From: Pseudomonadota bacterium
Lineage (GTDB): Bacteria; Pseudomonadota; Gammaproteobacteria; Ga0077536
Assembly (NCBI GenBank): GCA_018668255.1
Contig: JABISZ010000024.1
Location: forward strand, 1 to 64,000
Direction: 5' to 3'
Length of the DNA: 64,000 nt
In this document: in pieces, positions 38,381 to 46,762 of the stretch
How the letters are laid out: each line of letters starts with the position of its first letter
Position numbering within the stretch: the stretch's first letter is position 1
Made by a program: the position numbers and the translations under genes
Notes under the pieces: model-generated
What the model saw: the letters and a program-made list of their open reading frames with translations, nothing else
What the model was told of the DNA's origin: nothing
The model's database searches: none

Positions 38381-39490
38381 ATGAAAACGAGAGCTGCGGT
38401 AGCCGTCGAGGCAGGTAAACCATTGGAGATCATGGACGTTGACCTTGAGGGGCCTCGCGATGGGGAAGTTTTAGTCGAGATAATGGCAACGGGTATCTGC
38501 CATACCGATGAGTTCACTCTTTCTGGGGCGGATCCTGAAGGGATGTTTCCTGCAATTCTAGGACATGAAGGAGCAGGGATAGTAAGAGAGATCGGGTCTA
38601 ACGTGCACGATTTAGAAGTTGGGGATCACGTTATCCCTCTCTACACTCCGGAGTGCAGAGTGTGCGAGTACTGCCTCAATCCTAAGACTAATCTTTGTCA
38701 GGCGATTCGTGTCACCCAAGGTCAAGGGTTGATGCCAGATAGTACTAGCCGTTTTTCTATCGGAGGAAAACCAATTCTTCATTATATGGGGACTTCTACT
38801 TTTTCTAACTTCACAGTAGTGCCAGAAATAGCATTAGCTAAAGTCGATAAGCGCGCACCTTTTGATAAGATTTGTTATATCGGTTGTGGAGTAACAACCG
38901 GTATTGGTGCCGTAATAAATACAGCTAAGGCTGAACCTGGCTGTCGAGCGGTTGTCTTCGGTCTTGGTGGGATAGGTCTTAATGTCCTTCAAGGACTTAA
39001 GATGATAGGGGCTAGCATGATTGTTGGTGTTGACATGAATAACGATAAAAAAGAATGGGGGGAAAAATTTGGAATGACCCATTTCGTGAACCCTTCTGAA
39101 ATAACAGGTGACTTAGTTGGACATTTGGTGGAATTGACCGGCGGCGGGGCTGATTACTCGTTCGAGTGTATTGGTAACACTGATGTTATGAGACAGGCTC
39201 TTGAGTGCACCCACAAAGGATGGGGCGAGAGTATCATTATCGGAGTAGCGGGGGCTGGAAAGGAAATTAGTACCCGGCCATTTCAGTTGGTGACGGGTCG
39301 TAGCTGGCGCGGCACCGCTTTTGGAGGCGCTCGAGGTAGAACTGATGTTCCGAAGATCGTAGATTGGTACCTGAATGGGAAAATAGAGATTGATCCAATG
39401 ATCACTCATACACTGAAATTAGAAGAGATAAACCGAGGGTTTGATCTTATGCATTCTGGCGAGAGTATACGCTCAGTGGTGGTCTATTGA
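38381..39490 (+). CDS. frmA: S-(hydroxymethyl)glutathione dehydrogenase (class III alcohol dehydrogenase)
   Basis: This enzyme oxidises the formaldehyde-glutathione adduct to S-formylglutathione with NAD and also reduces S-nitrosoglutathione. The catalytic zinc ligands are in GICHTDEFT and GHEGAGIV, the structural zinc cysteines in ECRVCEYCLNPKTNLC, and the coenzyme motif is GLGGIGLNVLQG. At 369 residues it is a standard class III ADH. The downstream S-formylglutathione hydrolase overlaps its stop by 1 bp (TGATG), completing the glutathione-dependent formaldehyde pathway. No FrmR-type regulator is adjacent. Confidence 0.96.
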   Translation: MKTRAAVAVEAGKPLEIMDVDLEGPRDGEVLVEIMATGICHTDEFTLSGADPEGMFPAILGHEGAGIVREIGSNVHDLEVGDHVIPLYTPECRVCEYCLNPKTNLCQAIRVTQGQGLMPDSTSRFSIGGKPILHYMGTSTFSNFTVVPEIALAKVDKRAPFDKICYIGCGVTTGIGAVINTAKAEPGCRAVVFGLGGIGLNVLQGLKMIGASMIVGVDMNNDKKEWGEKFGMTHFVNPSEITGDLVGHLVELTGGGADYSFECIGNTDVMRQALECTHKGWGESIIIGVAGAGKEISTRPFQLVTGRSWRGTAFGGARGRTDVPKIVDWYLNGKIEIDPMITHTLKLEEINRGFDLMHSGESIRSVVVY

Positions 39491-40338
39491 TGACTAGTAT
39501 AAGTACAATCTCGACGACTAAGGCTTATGAGGGAATTCAAGGTACTTATGAACATGAGTCTCATAGTACCGGGTGTAAGATGACTTTTTCTGTTTATATG
39601 CCGCCTTCAGCTGAGCTATCACCTGTTCCTGTGATCTGGTATCTATCCGGACTTACTTGCACGCATGCGAACGTAATGGATAAGGGCGAGTATCGGCGTT
39701 TAGCGTCAGAGCTTGGGCTGGCGATAGTTTGCCCAGATACAAGCCCCAGAGGAGAAAGTATCCCCGATGAATCGGATAACTGGCAGTTTGGAACTGGTGC
39801 GGCATTCTACCTTGATGCAACCCAAGCGCCGTATACGGACAACTACAACATGTATAGTTATGTTGTGAGTGAGTTGCCTAACCTAATAGGCGAGCACTTT
39901 AATGTTGACCTGAAGAGGCAAGCAATCATGGGTCATTCTATGGGAGGACACGGTGCACTTACCATCGCACTCAAGAATGAAGGAGTATATAAAAGTTGTT
40001 CTGCATTCGCTCCAATAGTATCTCCTTCAACTTCTGCTTGGTCTGCGAATGCATTTGAGAAATTTTTAGGGAAGGATAGACTCGCGTGGGGCCAATATGA
40101 TGCAGTAGAATTGATTTCGCTAGGGCATCGCTTTCCTGAATTCCTTGTCGATCAAGGCGATGCAGATGACTTTCTAGAAGAAGGCCTCAAGCCGTGGTTG
40201 TTAGAAGCTGCGTGCGCTGAGGCAGAGCTCAAATTAACTCTGAGGATGCATGAAGGTTACGACCATTCGTACTCGTTCATCTCGACTTTTATGGATGACC
40301 ATATTCGTTGGCATGGAGAGCGACTTTTAACTTCGTGA
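39490..40338 (+). CDS. fghA: S-formylglutathione hydrolase
   Basis: FghA (FrmB) hydrolyses S-formylglutathione to formate and glutathione. It is an alpha/beta hydrolase with the nucleophile elbow GHSMGGHGAL, the LSGLTCTHANVM oxyanion region and HDHSYSF-type ending (here YDHSYSFIST) with the catalytic His. The ORF track includes a TTG at 39487, but ATG 39490 overlapping the frmA stop gives MTSISTIST and 282 residues. The tight coupling with frmA leaves little doubt about pathway. Confidence 0.96.
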   Translation: MTSISTISTTKAYEGIQGTYEHESHSTGCKMTFSVYMPPSAELSPVPVIWYLSGLTCTHANVMDKGEYRRLASELGLAIVCPDTSPRGESIPDESDNWQFGTGAAFYLDATQAPYTDNYNMYSYVVSELPNLIGEHFNVDLKRQAIMGHSMGGHGALTIALKNEGVYKSCSAFAPIVSPSTSAWSANAFEKFLGKDRLAWGQYDAVELISLGHRFPEFLVDQGDADDFLEEGLKPWLLEAACAEAELKLTLRMHEGYDHSYSFISTFMDDHIRWHGERLLTS

Positions 40339-40378
40339 TAACCATGATTATTCGTATTATGAATTCAAGGATAGTAAT

Positions 40379-41122
40379 TTGTCTTTTTTAAAAACTGCAC
40401 TCTTTTATATGATTGGCTCTGCAATTGGTGGCCCAATTGGGGGGCTTCTAGCAGCCATCGTGGGCTCCCAAATTTCTGCAAGGGCATCGGCGTCAGGGAG
40501 ACAATCTTTCAATTCGAATGAGCAGCAACAGGCTGCGTTTTTTGCGACCCTATTTGCCTGTTTAGCCAAACTTGCTAAGTCGGACGGTCATATAAGCCAA
40601 GAAGAAATTGACAAGATTGATGTATATATGACCGAAAGATTTAAGTTTGGCCCTGAGCAGCGCGATTTTGCAAGAAAAGCTTTCAATCATGCAAAGAATG
40701 ACACTGTTAGTTATGAAGACTACGCAACACAACTAGCTTCTTTATTAAAAACGAATAAAAATTCATTAGTCATGTTTTATGAATTGCTGTTTGAGTTAGC
40801 TATGGCCGATGGCGTTTTAGATAAGCAAGAGGCAGTGCTACTAAAGAAAACAACTTCTATTTTCGGAATTGACCCAAATCTATTTGATAGGCTCAAACAG
40901 CAATTTGCTGAGAGTACTTTCGATCCATATGCTGTCTTAGGAGTCGATAAAAAAACACCATTTACCGAAATTAAAAAAGCCTATCAACGCAAAAGAAAAG
41001 AGTTCCACCCTGACACTCTAATTTCCAAAGGACTTCCTGAGGAGCTACTAGCTAAAGCCCAAGAGAAATTTATCAGAGTTCAGGAGGCCTATAAAATATT
41101 AGAAAAAAAGAAGAATGAGTGA
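40379..41122 (+). CDS. djlA: Co-chaperone DjlA
   Basis: DjlA is a membrane-anchored J-domain protein that stimulates DnaK and affects envelope stress signalling in E. coli. The N-terminus is a glycine-rich membrane segment (MIGSAIGGPIGGLLAAIVG), followed by a TerB-like helical domain (residues about 50-170, AKSDGHISQEEI and AMADGVLDKQEA) and a C-terminal J domain with the HPD motif in KEFHPDTL and the DjlA-typical SKGLPEELLAKA. The start is TTG 40379 with AAGGA 8 bp upstream. Its stop overlaps the next gene start (TGATG). Confidence 0.92.
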   Translation: MSFLKTALFYMIGSAIGGPIGGLLAAIVGSQISARASASGRQSFNSNEQQQAAFFATLFACLAKLAKSDGHISQEEIDKIDVYMTERFKFGPEQRDFARKAFNHAKNDTVSYEDYATQLASLLKTNKNSLVMFYELLFELAMADGVLDKQEAVLLKKTTSIFGIDPNLFDRLKQQFAESTFDPYAVLGVDKKTPFTEIKKAYQRKRKEFHPDTLISKGLPEELLAKAQEKFIRVQEAYKILEKKKNE

Positions 41123-41955
41123 TGTCAAAAGAAAATAATATTGAGGATCATTATTCCCATTCGTCGCTATTGGTGTCGATAAAAAAAGGGCTAGAAACAC
41201 AAGGGAAAAATCCTATCAACATCACGTTAGATGATATTGCACCCATTGATGAGTTCCACATTGGCGGTAGACAGGCGAGTGTAGATTTTTTCTCACAACT
41301 TGATTTTGACAGTTCTATGAATGTTTTGGATTTAGGTTGTGGGCTAGGTGGCCCAGCACGTTTCGTTGCTCAAGAGTTCGGCTGTTCGGTGACAGGAATA
41401 GATTTAACTACTGATTATATAGATGTAGGCAACCAGCTTTCTGAATGGACTGGGTTAGAATCTAAGGTAAAACTAACTCAAGGAAGTGCACTGGATCTGC
41501 CCTTCCAAGCAGGGTCTTTTGACGTAATATACATGATGCACGTTGGAATGAATATCCATGAAAAAGAGCGGCTTGCGAAAGAGGCTTTTCGTGTTTTAAA
41601 GCCTCGTGGCGTGTTCGGGATTTATGATGTTATGCGAATAGGAAAAGGCGATATCTTGTACCCAGTGCCTTGGGCAACTACTGATAAAACAAGTGCGTTG
41701 GAAAAACCAGAGGAGTACCAGGCTTATCTTGGCGCTGCAGGTTTTAGCTCTCTGTCTATTCGTGAAAGAGGTTCATTCGCCCGAGATTTTTTCGAACAGA
41801 TGGCGCGAAAAATGGATAGTATCGAAGGGCCTCCGCCACTAGGTTTGCATTTACTTATGGGAAGTAATGCTAAAGAGAAAGCGTCGAATGTCCTGTCTAT
41901 GGTGAAACAAGGCTTGTTGGCGCCGGTTGAATTGATAGCGCTAAAAGTTAGTTAG
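41122..41955 (+). CDS. SAM-dependent methyltransferase (class I)
   Basis: The protein has the class I Rossmann methyltransferase motifs: VLDLGCGLGGPARFVA (motif I) at about residue 72, the acidic residue in VTGIDLTTDYI, and LPFQAGSFDVIYMM (motif IV) with the FRVLKPRGVFGIYD stretch. The pattern resembles UbiE/COQ5 and sarcosine/dimethylglycine N-methyltransferases, but the substrate is unknown. ATG 41122 is chosen over GTG 41119 because it overlaps the djlA stop and forms a TGATG junction. The C-terminal third is less conserved. It is convergent with the secreted protein gene. Confidence 0.87.
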   Translation: MSKENNIEDHYSHSSLLVSIKKGLETQGKNPINITLDDIAPIDEFHIGGRQASVDFFSQLDFDSSMNVLDLGCGLGGPARFVAQEFGCSVTGIDLTTDYIDVGNQLSEWTGLESKVKLTQGSALDLPFQAGSFDVIYMMHVGMNIHEKERLAKEAFRVLKPRGVFGIYDVMRIGKGDILYPVPWATTDKTSALEKPEEYQAYLGAAGFSSLSIRERGSFARDFFEQMARKMDSIEGPPPLGLHLLMGSNAKEKASNVLSMVKQGLLAPVELIALKVS

Positions 41956-41956
41956 T

Positions 41957-42418
41957 TCAGCTCTCCTCCTGAACGCCTATAGATAACGGCGCGCTTGTCG
42001 AAGAGATATAGGCGATTTTCAAACCATCTTCGGTTTTTAACAAAGCGTAGAAAGCAGTGAAATTTTGGATAACGTCCTTTTGGGCATTCAGCCGGGTCCA
42101 GTGAACGTTGACGAAAGCCTTTGAGGAAGAAGAGTATAAAAGATCGAAACTTCTCATGACTGACTGATCCCAACCACTTTCCTTTAATTTGGAGAAATCG
42201 ACTAATGGAGCCATTCCATCAGCAATAAAGATAACCGTCTTCCCAAGATGACGAGCATGTGGGATTAAAAAGATGTTCTCATACCCTGAGACATCTTCAT
42301 TATTAAATTTCTCGAGTAAATTTCCAAAATAGCTGCTGACCTCAGCTCTATTGATCGGGCTACCCGTTGCAGCACCAGAAAATAGAACACTTATCATTAG
42401 TAATATCGTTAGGCGCAT
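41957..42418 (-). CDS. Exported protein with NTF2/SnoaL-like fold, unknown function
   Basis: The 153-residue product begins with a Sec signal peptide (MRLTILLMISVLFSGAATG). The mature part, with SSYFGNLLEKFNNEDVSGY, VNVHWTRLNAQKDVI and FYALLKTEDGLKIAYISS, has the helix-plus-curved-sheet pattern of SnoaL/NTF2-like (DUF6841-type) domains. No catalytic residue set can be proposed. The protein is probably periplasmic. It is divergent from the acetoacetate-decarboxylase-family gene (159 bp gap) and ends 1 bp from the methyltransferase stop. Confidence 0.7.
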   Translation of the reverse strand: MRLTILLMISVLFSGAATGSPINRAEVSSYFGNLLEKFNNEDVSGYENIFLIPHARHLGKTVIFIADGMAPLVDFSKLKESGWDQSVMRSFDLLYSSSSKAFVNVHWTRLNAQKDVIQNFTAFYALLKTEDGLKIAYISSTSAPLSIGVQEES

Positions 42419-42577
42419 GTGATATCTCCTAGTTTCTTTTCAGGCATCTATAAATTAAGATTGAGTACTATATACTTACGTTATATTTTTTACGACCAAA
42501 CGATGTCTCGAGTGTCAGTCTTGTGTTCTCTTAAGAGTAGAGAGTTACATAAGCTATTTAAACCAAGGGGAAATGAA

Positions 42578-43336
42578 ATGGCTAAGAAAGGGCAATTGTC
42601 TATCGATAAATTTCAAGCGACTATGCCGGTTACTAATGAGGCTGCTCAAAAGCCGCCATACTATTATCGAAATATGCGCATGATGTTTGTGACTTATCGA
42701 ACGGACGAAGAAGCTGCATTGGCGTGGTTGCCAGAGGCGCTTGAACTCGATGAACCAGCGTTAGTCACAATTATTATTGCTCATTATGGATTTTCTACTT
42801 TTGGTCCCTATAACGAAGCTATGATGGCCATACGGGCCCGTTTAGATGGTGAATTAGTGAGTTACTACCCCGCGCTTTTCACCGACAACGAGGCACCTTT
42901 AATTGGCGGTAGAGAAATATGGGGTTGGCCAAAAAAATTGGCTAAAATTTCAATTAGCGATCAAAGTGAAGTCATGATGGGTATAGTAGAGCGACCCACC
43001 AATAATCGATTGCTTACAGCAACCATGCGCAATGTTACTCCCGTTGCACCTGAAGACTTTCCTACGACAAATAATGTTTCTTTGAAAGTCATCCCTTGTG
43101 CTACCGAATCTAAAAAGCCCGCTTTAGCACAGTTGATTGGCAGCAATTTAGACTTAGTGCCTCATGTTGGTAGTAACGGGGTAGCAGATCTTTGGACAGG
43201 TCCGGGCTCAGTATGCTTTGATGCTCCATCCGAGATAGACTCATGGTATAAGCTTCCTGTGAAAGAAATTGTAGGATGTTATTCAGGAACTTTTGATGCA
43301 GTGTTAGGTCATGGTCGGATACTTAAAGAATTGTAG
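42578..43336 (+). CDS. Acetoacetate decarboxylase family protein
   Basis: The ADC-like fold is supported by LIGGREIWGWPKKLAK, which matches the region holding the Schiff-base lysine and its neighbour in acetoacetate decarboxylase, and by YGFSTFGPYNEAMMAI. Members either decarboxylate acetoacetate or act as aldolase-dehydratases and hydratases on other oxo acids, so the substrate is open. The ORF track starts at 42419, but ATG 42578 (MAKKGQLSIDK) has AAGGGG about 8 bp upstream and gives 252 residues, in line with the family. Upstream codons look non-coding. Neighbours are unrelated oxidoreductases. Confidence 0.87.
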   Translation: MAKKGQLSIDKFQATMPVTNEAAQKPPYYYRNMRMMFVTYRTDEEAALAWLPEALELDEPALVTIIIAHYGFSTFGPYNEAMMAIRARLDGELVSYYPALFTDNEAPLIGGREIWGWPKKLAKISISDQSEVMMGIVERPTNNRLLTATMRNVTPVAPEDFPTTNNVSLKVIPCATESKKPALAQLIGSNLDLVPHVGSNGVADLWTGPGSVCFDAPSEIDSWYKLPVKEIVGCYSGTFDAVLGHGRILKEL

Positions 43337-43450
43337 GAGTAATGCTGGCTTTTGAAGCTATTTATTGATAAATCGCTGCACAGCGCTTTTTAATATTTTT
43401 GCCCAAAATCTCGGGCCGTTAATCTGAGTTTAGTGGCTAACAATCTATTT

Positions 43451-43828
43451 TCATTTTTTGAGAATAATCTTTACTACTACTCGATCTTTTTTTCGATTAA
43501 AGATAGTGCTTGCGAATTCAAGTAGATGCATTGACCAGCTATATTTCTTTTTACATGCGGCCACAACCTGCGAGAGTAGTCGGTGCTCCTCTGAGAGGAA
43601 TGCGCTAGCATCAATCCAATCGCCTAGCGGCTTGCCTTTGAAATCGCAAGGGCAGAGTTGTACGGTGCTATTATTTCTAATTCGTTTTACCTTACCACTT
43701 AACCTGTTAGTGAAAGCGTAAAAAGTGTTTGAGTCGCTCTCTAATGAAATCCACCAGAGTGGAGTTTCTACCTTACTAAGGTCTCGCTTAAAAGTTTTTA
43801 AATTAATATATTTATCGTGTTCTAACAT
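43451..43828 (-). CDS. PPOX-class split-barrel flavin/F420-type protein
   Basis: The sequence follows the pyridoxamine-5'-phosphate-oxidase-like split barrel annotated as PPOX class, probable F420-dependent. KYINLKTFKRD at the start, ETPLWWISLESD, FTNRLSGKVKRIRNN and VQLCPCDFKGKPLG are characteristic. Real cofactor use (FMN, F420 or other) is unknown, and F420 synthesis genes are not in this window. The ORF track starts at TTG 43858; ATG 43828 (MLEHDKYINL) matches family N-termini. The final 25 residues (LLEFASTIFNRKKDRVVVKIIL) complete the barrel. It is divergent from the MDR gene. Confidence 0.82.
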   Translation of the reverse strand: MLEHDKYINLKTFKRDLSKVETPLWWISLESDSNTFYAFTNRLSGKVKRIRNNSTVQLCPCDFKGKPLGDWIDASAFLSEEHRLLSQVVAACKKKYSWSMHLLEFASTIFNRKKDRVVVKIILKK

Positions 43829-43886
43829 ATGTTCATACCAGCTAAGATAGTCTTGCAAGCATACAGAGATTTTTAGGAATTAAATA

Positions 43887-44891
43887 ATGAAAAAGTACCA
43901 GATTACATCTGATAGAGGGATAGATGATCTTCAGCTAGTCGAAGCAGATATCCCCTCTGTTAGCGAACTAGATGTTTTAGTTAGAATGAAAGCCTCCTCC
44001 ATTAACTATCGAGACTTGGCGACGATAGAAAACCCTACTCCTAGAAATATCAGCTTTCCGCTTGTTCCCAATTCCGATGGCGTGGGAGAGGTGATTGAAG
44101 TAGGAAGCAAGGTGACTAGAGTAGCAGTTGGTGACCGTGTTTGTGGTATTTTTTTTCAGTCATGGGTGGACGGTGAGATCACCAGTACTGACATGGCTAA
44201 TGCGTTGGGTGGAACTATTGATGGGGTTCTGTCTGAGTATCGAAAATTTGATGAGAACGGTGTAGTGAAAGTCCCTGAACATTTAACAGATGCCGAAGCG
44301 TCCACTCTTCCTTGTGCTGGGGTGACTGCTTGGAATAGCTTGGTTGAAAAAGGCTCTGTGAAACCGGGTAGTAGCGTTTTACTGTTAGGCACGGGTGGTG
44401 TTTCTATCATGGCACTCCAGATTTGTCAGATGCTTGGCGTCAAAGCTATCTTAACCTCATCGAGTGATGAAAAATTAATAAGAGCCAAGGCATTAGGCGC
44501 CTGGCACGTTATAAATTATAAAAGAGAACCCAACTGGGATCTCCAAGTATTAGAAATGACTGATGGTGTCGGAGTTGACCATGTTGTCGAAGTAGGTGGT
44601 GCAGGAACCTTGTCAAAGTCTATTAACTCCGTTCGCATCTCTGGTTCGATAGGATTAATAGGTATTTTGACAGGAGGTGCTATCGACCCGACTTCAATAC
44701 TAAGGAAGTCACTTCATGTGCATGGAATTTATGTAGGGCATCGCCGAATGTTTGAAGATATGAACAGAGCAATTTCAGCTCATAAAATGAGGCCGGTAAT
44801 TGATCACTGCTACTCTATCGCTACTGCGAGAGAAGCATACCATGCGATGAGAGCGGCAAAACATTTTGGAAAATTGGCCATTACACTTTGA
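43887..44891 (+). CDS. Zinc-independent MDR alcohol dehydrogenase / quinone oxidoreductase-like
   Basis: This is a medium-chain dehydrogenase/reductase. MKASSINYRDL, the N-terminal GroES-like VPNSDGVGEVIEVG and the coenzyme motif LLLGTGGVSIMALQ are present. The class III-type zinc cysteines are missing (NYRDL instead of CHTD), so it is likely a zinc-free NADPH-dependent quinone or enone reductase. HVINYKREPNWD and GIYVGHRRMFEDM support the subgroup often annotated NAD(P)-dependent alcohol dehydrogenase. Substrate unknown. It starts 59 bp from the divergent PPOX gene, which may suggest shared redox function or common regulation. Confidence 0.87.
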   Translation: MKKYQITSDRGIDDLQLVEADIPSVSELDVLVRMKASSINYRDLATIENPTPRNISFPLVPNSDGVGEVIEVGSKVTRVAVGDRVCGIFFQSWVDGEITSTDMANALGGTIDGVLSEYRKFDENGVVKVPEHLTDAEASTLPCAGVTAWNSLVEKGSVKPGSSVLLLGTGGVSIMALQICQMLGVKAILTSSSDEKLIRAKALGAWHVINYKREPNWDLQVLEMTDGVGVDHVVEVGGAGTLSKSINSVRISGSIGLIGILTGGAIDPTSILRKSLHVHGIYVGHRRMFEDMNRAISAHKMRPVIDHCYSIATAREAYHAMRAAKHFGKLAITL

Positions 44892-45021
44892 CCAATGGTT
44901 AATGTGATCGAAAGACGGTGTTTTTGAGGGCGGGCCAAAATTTGGAGAGCTGACCTAACTAGTTCTATATGACTTTGAGTTATTATTAATCGTATTTTCT
45001 AGGTAGGAGGATTGTTAAGAC

Positions 45022-45627
45022 ATGTCACATATAGTTTCACTTTATGGCTCTGGTGGTGCGCGCTCCGCAAGGTGCCGCTGGGCTCTTAACGAGCTCCAGT
45101 TGGAATATGAATATGTAGATGAGCCTGGGTTGATAGGCAGTGAAAAACTTCGTCAACTCCATCCCCAGTCGAAAATTCCTGCTGCTGTAATTAATGGCGC
45201 TGTATTATTTGAATCATCTGCTATATGCAGCTATCTTTGCGACCTGAAGCCTGAATTAAGCTTAATTCCTTTACCTGGAACCCTAAAAAGGGGGTTGCAT
45301 GATCAATGGATATCCTTTGCGCAGTCTGAGGTTGAAGCATACTTGTGGAGTAATGTTAAACATAGGAGCTTATATCCCGAAGAGCGCAGAGTCCCAGATG
45401 TTATTGAACAAAATAATATCGAGATCCACTCAGGGCTTAAAGTTTTAAATACTGCTCTGTCCAAATCTGATTATATTTTAGGCGATGAATTTCAGGTTAC
45501 AGATATTATTGTAGGATGGACGCTCAATTGGGCAAGACGTTCGGGGGTGATGAATGACTACCCCAGACTCATATCCTATAACAAGAGTCTTTTGAAAAGG
45601 AAGCATTGCGTCCTCAATTCGGAATAA
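45022..45627 (+). CDS. Glutathione S-transferase family protein
   Basis: The N-terminal thioredoxin-like domain (residues 1-80) shows LYGSGGARSARCRWALNEL, SKIPAAVINGAVLFESSAICSYL with the glutathione-contacting Glu-Ser-Ser, and the all-helical C-terminal domain includes LGDEFQVTDIIVGWTLNWA. These are standard cytosolic GST features; class and substrates cannot be assigned. AGGAGG occurs about 11 bp before the ATG. Other glutathione-linked enzymes (frmA, fghA) lie about 5 kb upstream. It precedes the tadA-pncC-recA core block. Confidence 0.88.
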   Translation: MSHIVSLYGSGGARSARCRWALNELQLEYEYVDEPGLIGSEKLRQLHPQSKIPAAVINGAVLFESSAICSYLCDLKPELSLIPLPGTLKRGLHDQWISFAQSEVEAYLWSNVKHRSLYPEERRVPDVIEQNNIEIHSGLKVLNTALSKSDYILGDEFQVTDIIVGWTLNWARRSGVMNDYPRLISYNKSLLKRKHCVLNSE

Positions 45628-45663
45628 TGTTATGAGGGTTGAATTTTTATTTTTGGGATTGCC

Positions 45664-46128
45664 ATGAGTGATACCTGTTTAGCTTCTGATCGAATTTGGA
45701 TGAAAGAAGCAATAGCGATGGCTAAAATTGCTGCTGAGGTTAATGAAGTTCCTGTCGGAGCTGTTATGGTCGCAGATAATGAAGTTATCAGTAGAGCGCA
45801 CAACGCAACGATTCGTGATAATGATCCCACTGGGCATGCTGAAGTGATAGCTATCAGAAGAGCTGCTGATGCTTTAGGCAATTACCGTATGCCTGGCGCG
45901 ACTCTTTATGTGACGTTAGAGCCCTGTGCAATGTGCGCAGGAGCGATAATTCAAGCCCGTGTTTCGCGAGTTGTTTTTGGTGCTTATGATAAGCGATATG
46001 GCGCAGTAGAAAGCAGTGTTGATGTCCTTTGTCATCCTGCGATGAATCATCATGCTCAATATACTGGTGGGGTAGAAATGCTAGAATGTTCTCAAATCTT
46101 GTCATCATTTTTTAAGTCACGTCGTTGA
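45664..46128 (+). CDS. tadA: tRNA adenosine(34) deaminase
   Basis: TadA deaminates the wobble adenosine of tRNA-Arg(ACG) to inosine. The zinc site is complete: HAEVIAI with the catalytic Glu, and TLEPCAMCAGAI with the two Cys ligands. RVVFGAYDKRYGAVES is a TadA-type substrate region. At 154 residues it is slightly shorter than the E. coli protein. pncC follows 9 bp downstream, probably in the same transcript. Confidence 0.95.
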   Translation: MSDTCLASDRIWMKEAIAMAKIAAEVNEVPVGAVMVADNEVISRAHNATIRDNDPTGHAEVIAIRRAADALGNYRMPGATLYVTLEPCAMCAGAIIQARVSRVVFGAYDKRYGAVESSVDVLCHPAMNHHAQYTGGVEMLECSQILSSFFKSRR

Positions 46129-46137
46129 GGTTGTGTA

Positions 46138-46641
46138 ATGGATAAATTTGAAATTTTTGAAGAATCTATTATTCAGCAATCTGAAGATTTCGGTCAAATG
46201 CTACTCGAAAGAGGCTGGCGTTTTGCCACGGCTGAGTCCTGTACCGGTGGGTGGATAGCCAAAGCACTTACCTCGGTTGCAGGCAGTTCCGGTTGGTTTG
46301 AAGCGGGGCTGGTGACCTACTCTAATGAGGCAAAAATTAATTTCTTATCTGTTTCTCCCATGACAATTGAAAAACATGGGGCAGTGAGCTCTGAGACGGC
46401 AAAAGAGATGGTAGAAGGGCTTCTGAGAGCTACCGGAGTGGATATTGGTGTTTCTGTGACTGGTATAGCCGGGCCTACAGGTGGGACTGCAAGTAAGCCA
46501 GTTGGGACAGTTTGGTTCGGTTTTTCGGCTTTAGGACAAGAAACAGTAACGATTTGTCTGCAAATTGATGGAAGCAGGGATGTTGTGCGGGCGAAGGCTG
46601 TCAATTTTGGTCTGGCGACGCTTATAAAGATGCTTTCCTAG
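46138..46641 (+). CDS. pncC: Nicotinamide-nucleotide amidohydrolase (CinA C-terminal domain)
   Basis: PncC deamidates nicotinamide mononucleotide to nicotinic acid mononucleotide in the pyridine nucleotide cycle. The catalytic segment ATAESCTGGWIAKALTSVAGSS and the YSNEAKINFL, VSVTGIAGPTGGT and KPVGTVWFG motifs match the CinA C-terminal domain. At 167 residues it is the stand-alone form found upstream of recA in gammaproteobacteria. The start ATG follows tadA by 9 bp. Confidence 0.95.
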   Translation: MDKFEIFEESIIQQSEDFGQMLLERGWRFATAESCTGGWIAKALTSVAGSSGWFEAGLVTYSNEAKINFLSVSPMTIEKHGAVSSETAKEMVEGLLRATGVDIGVSVTGIAGPTGGTASKPVGTVWFGFSALGQETVTICLQIDGSRDVVRAKAVNFGLATLIKMLS

Positions 46642-46723
46642 AAAATGTATAGATTTAACTACGAATTTGATGAACCCTTTAGTTCAATTGTGCAATAATT
46701 TGACTAACAGCGTATAAAAATAC

Positions 46724-46740
46724 TGAGAGAGTAACTCTCA
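46724..46740. promoter_or_regulatory. Palindrome in the recA control region
   Basis: TGAGAG-AGTAA-CTCTCA is a perfect 6 bp inverted repeat with a 5 bp spacer, 22 bp upstream of the recA ATG and just after TATAAAAATACT. A canonical CTG-N10-CAG LexA box is not seen in this gap, so this is the best operator candidate. It could also be a small mRNA hairpin. Confidence 0.45.
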
Positions 46741-46762
46741 ACATAACAGAGGCATATTGAGC

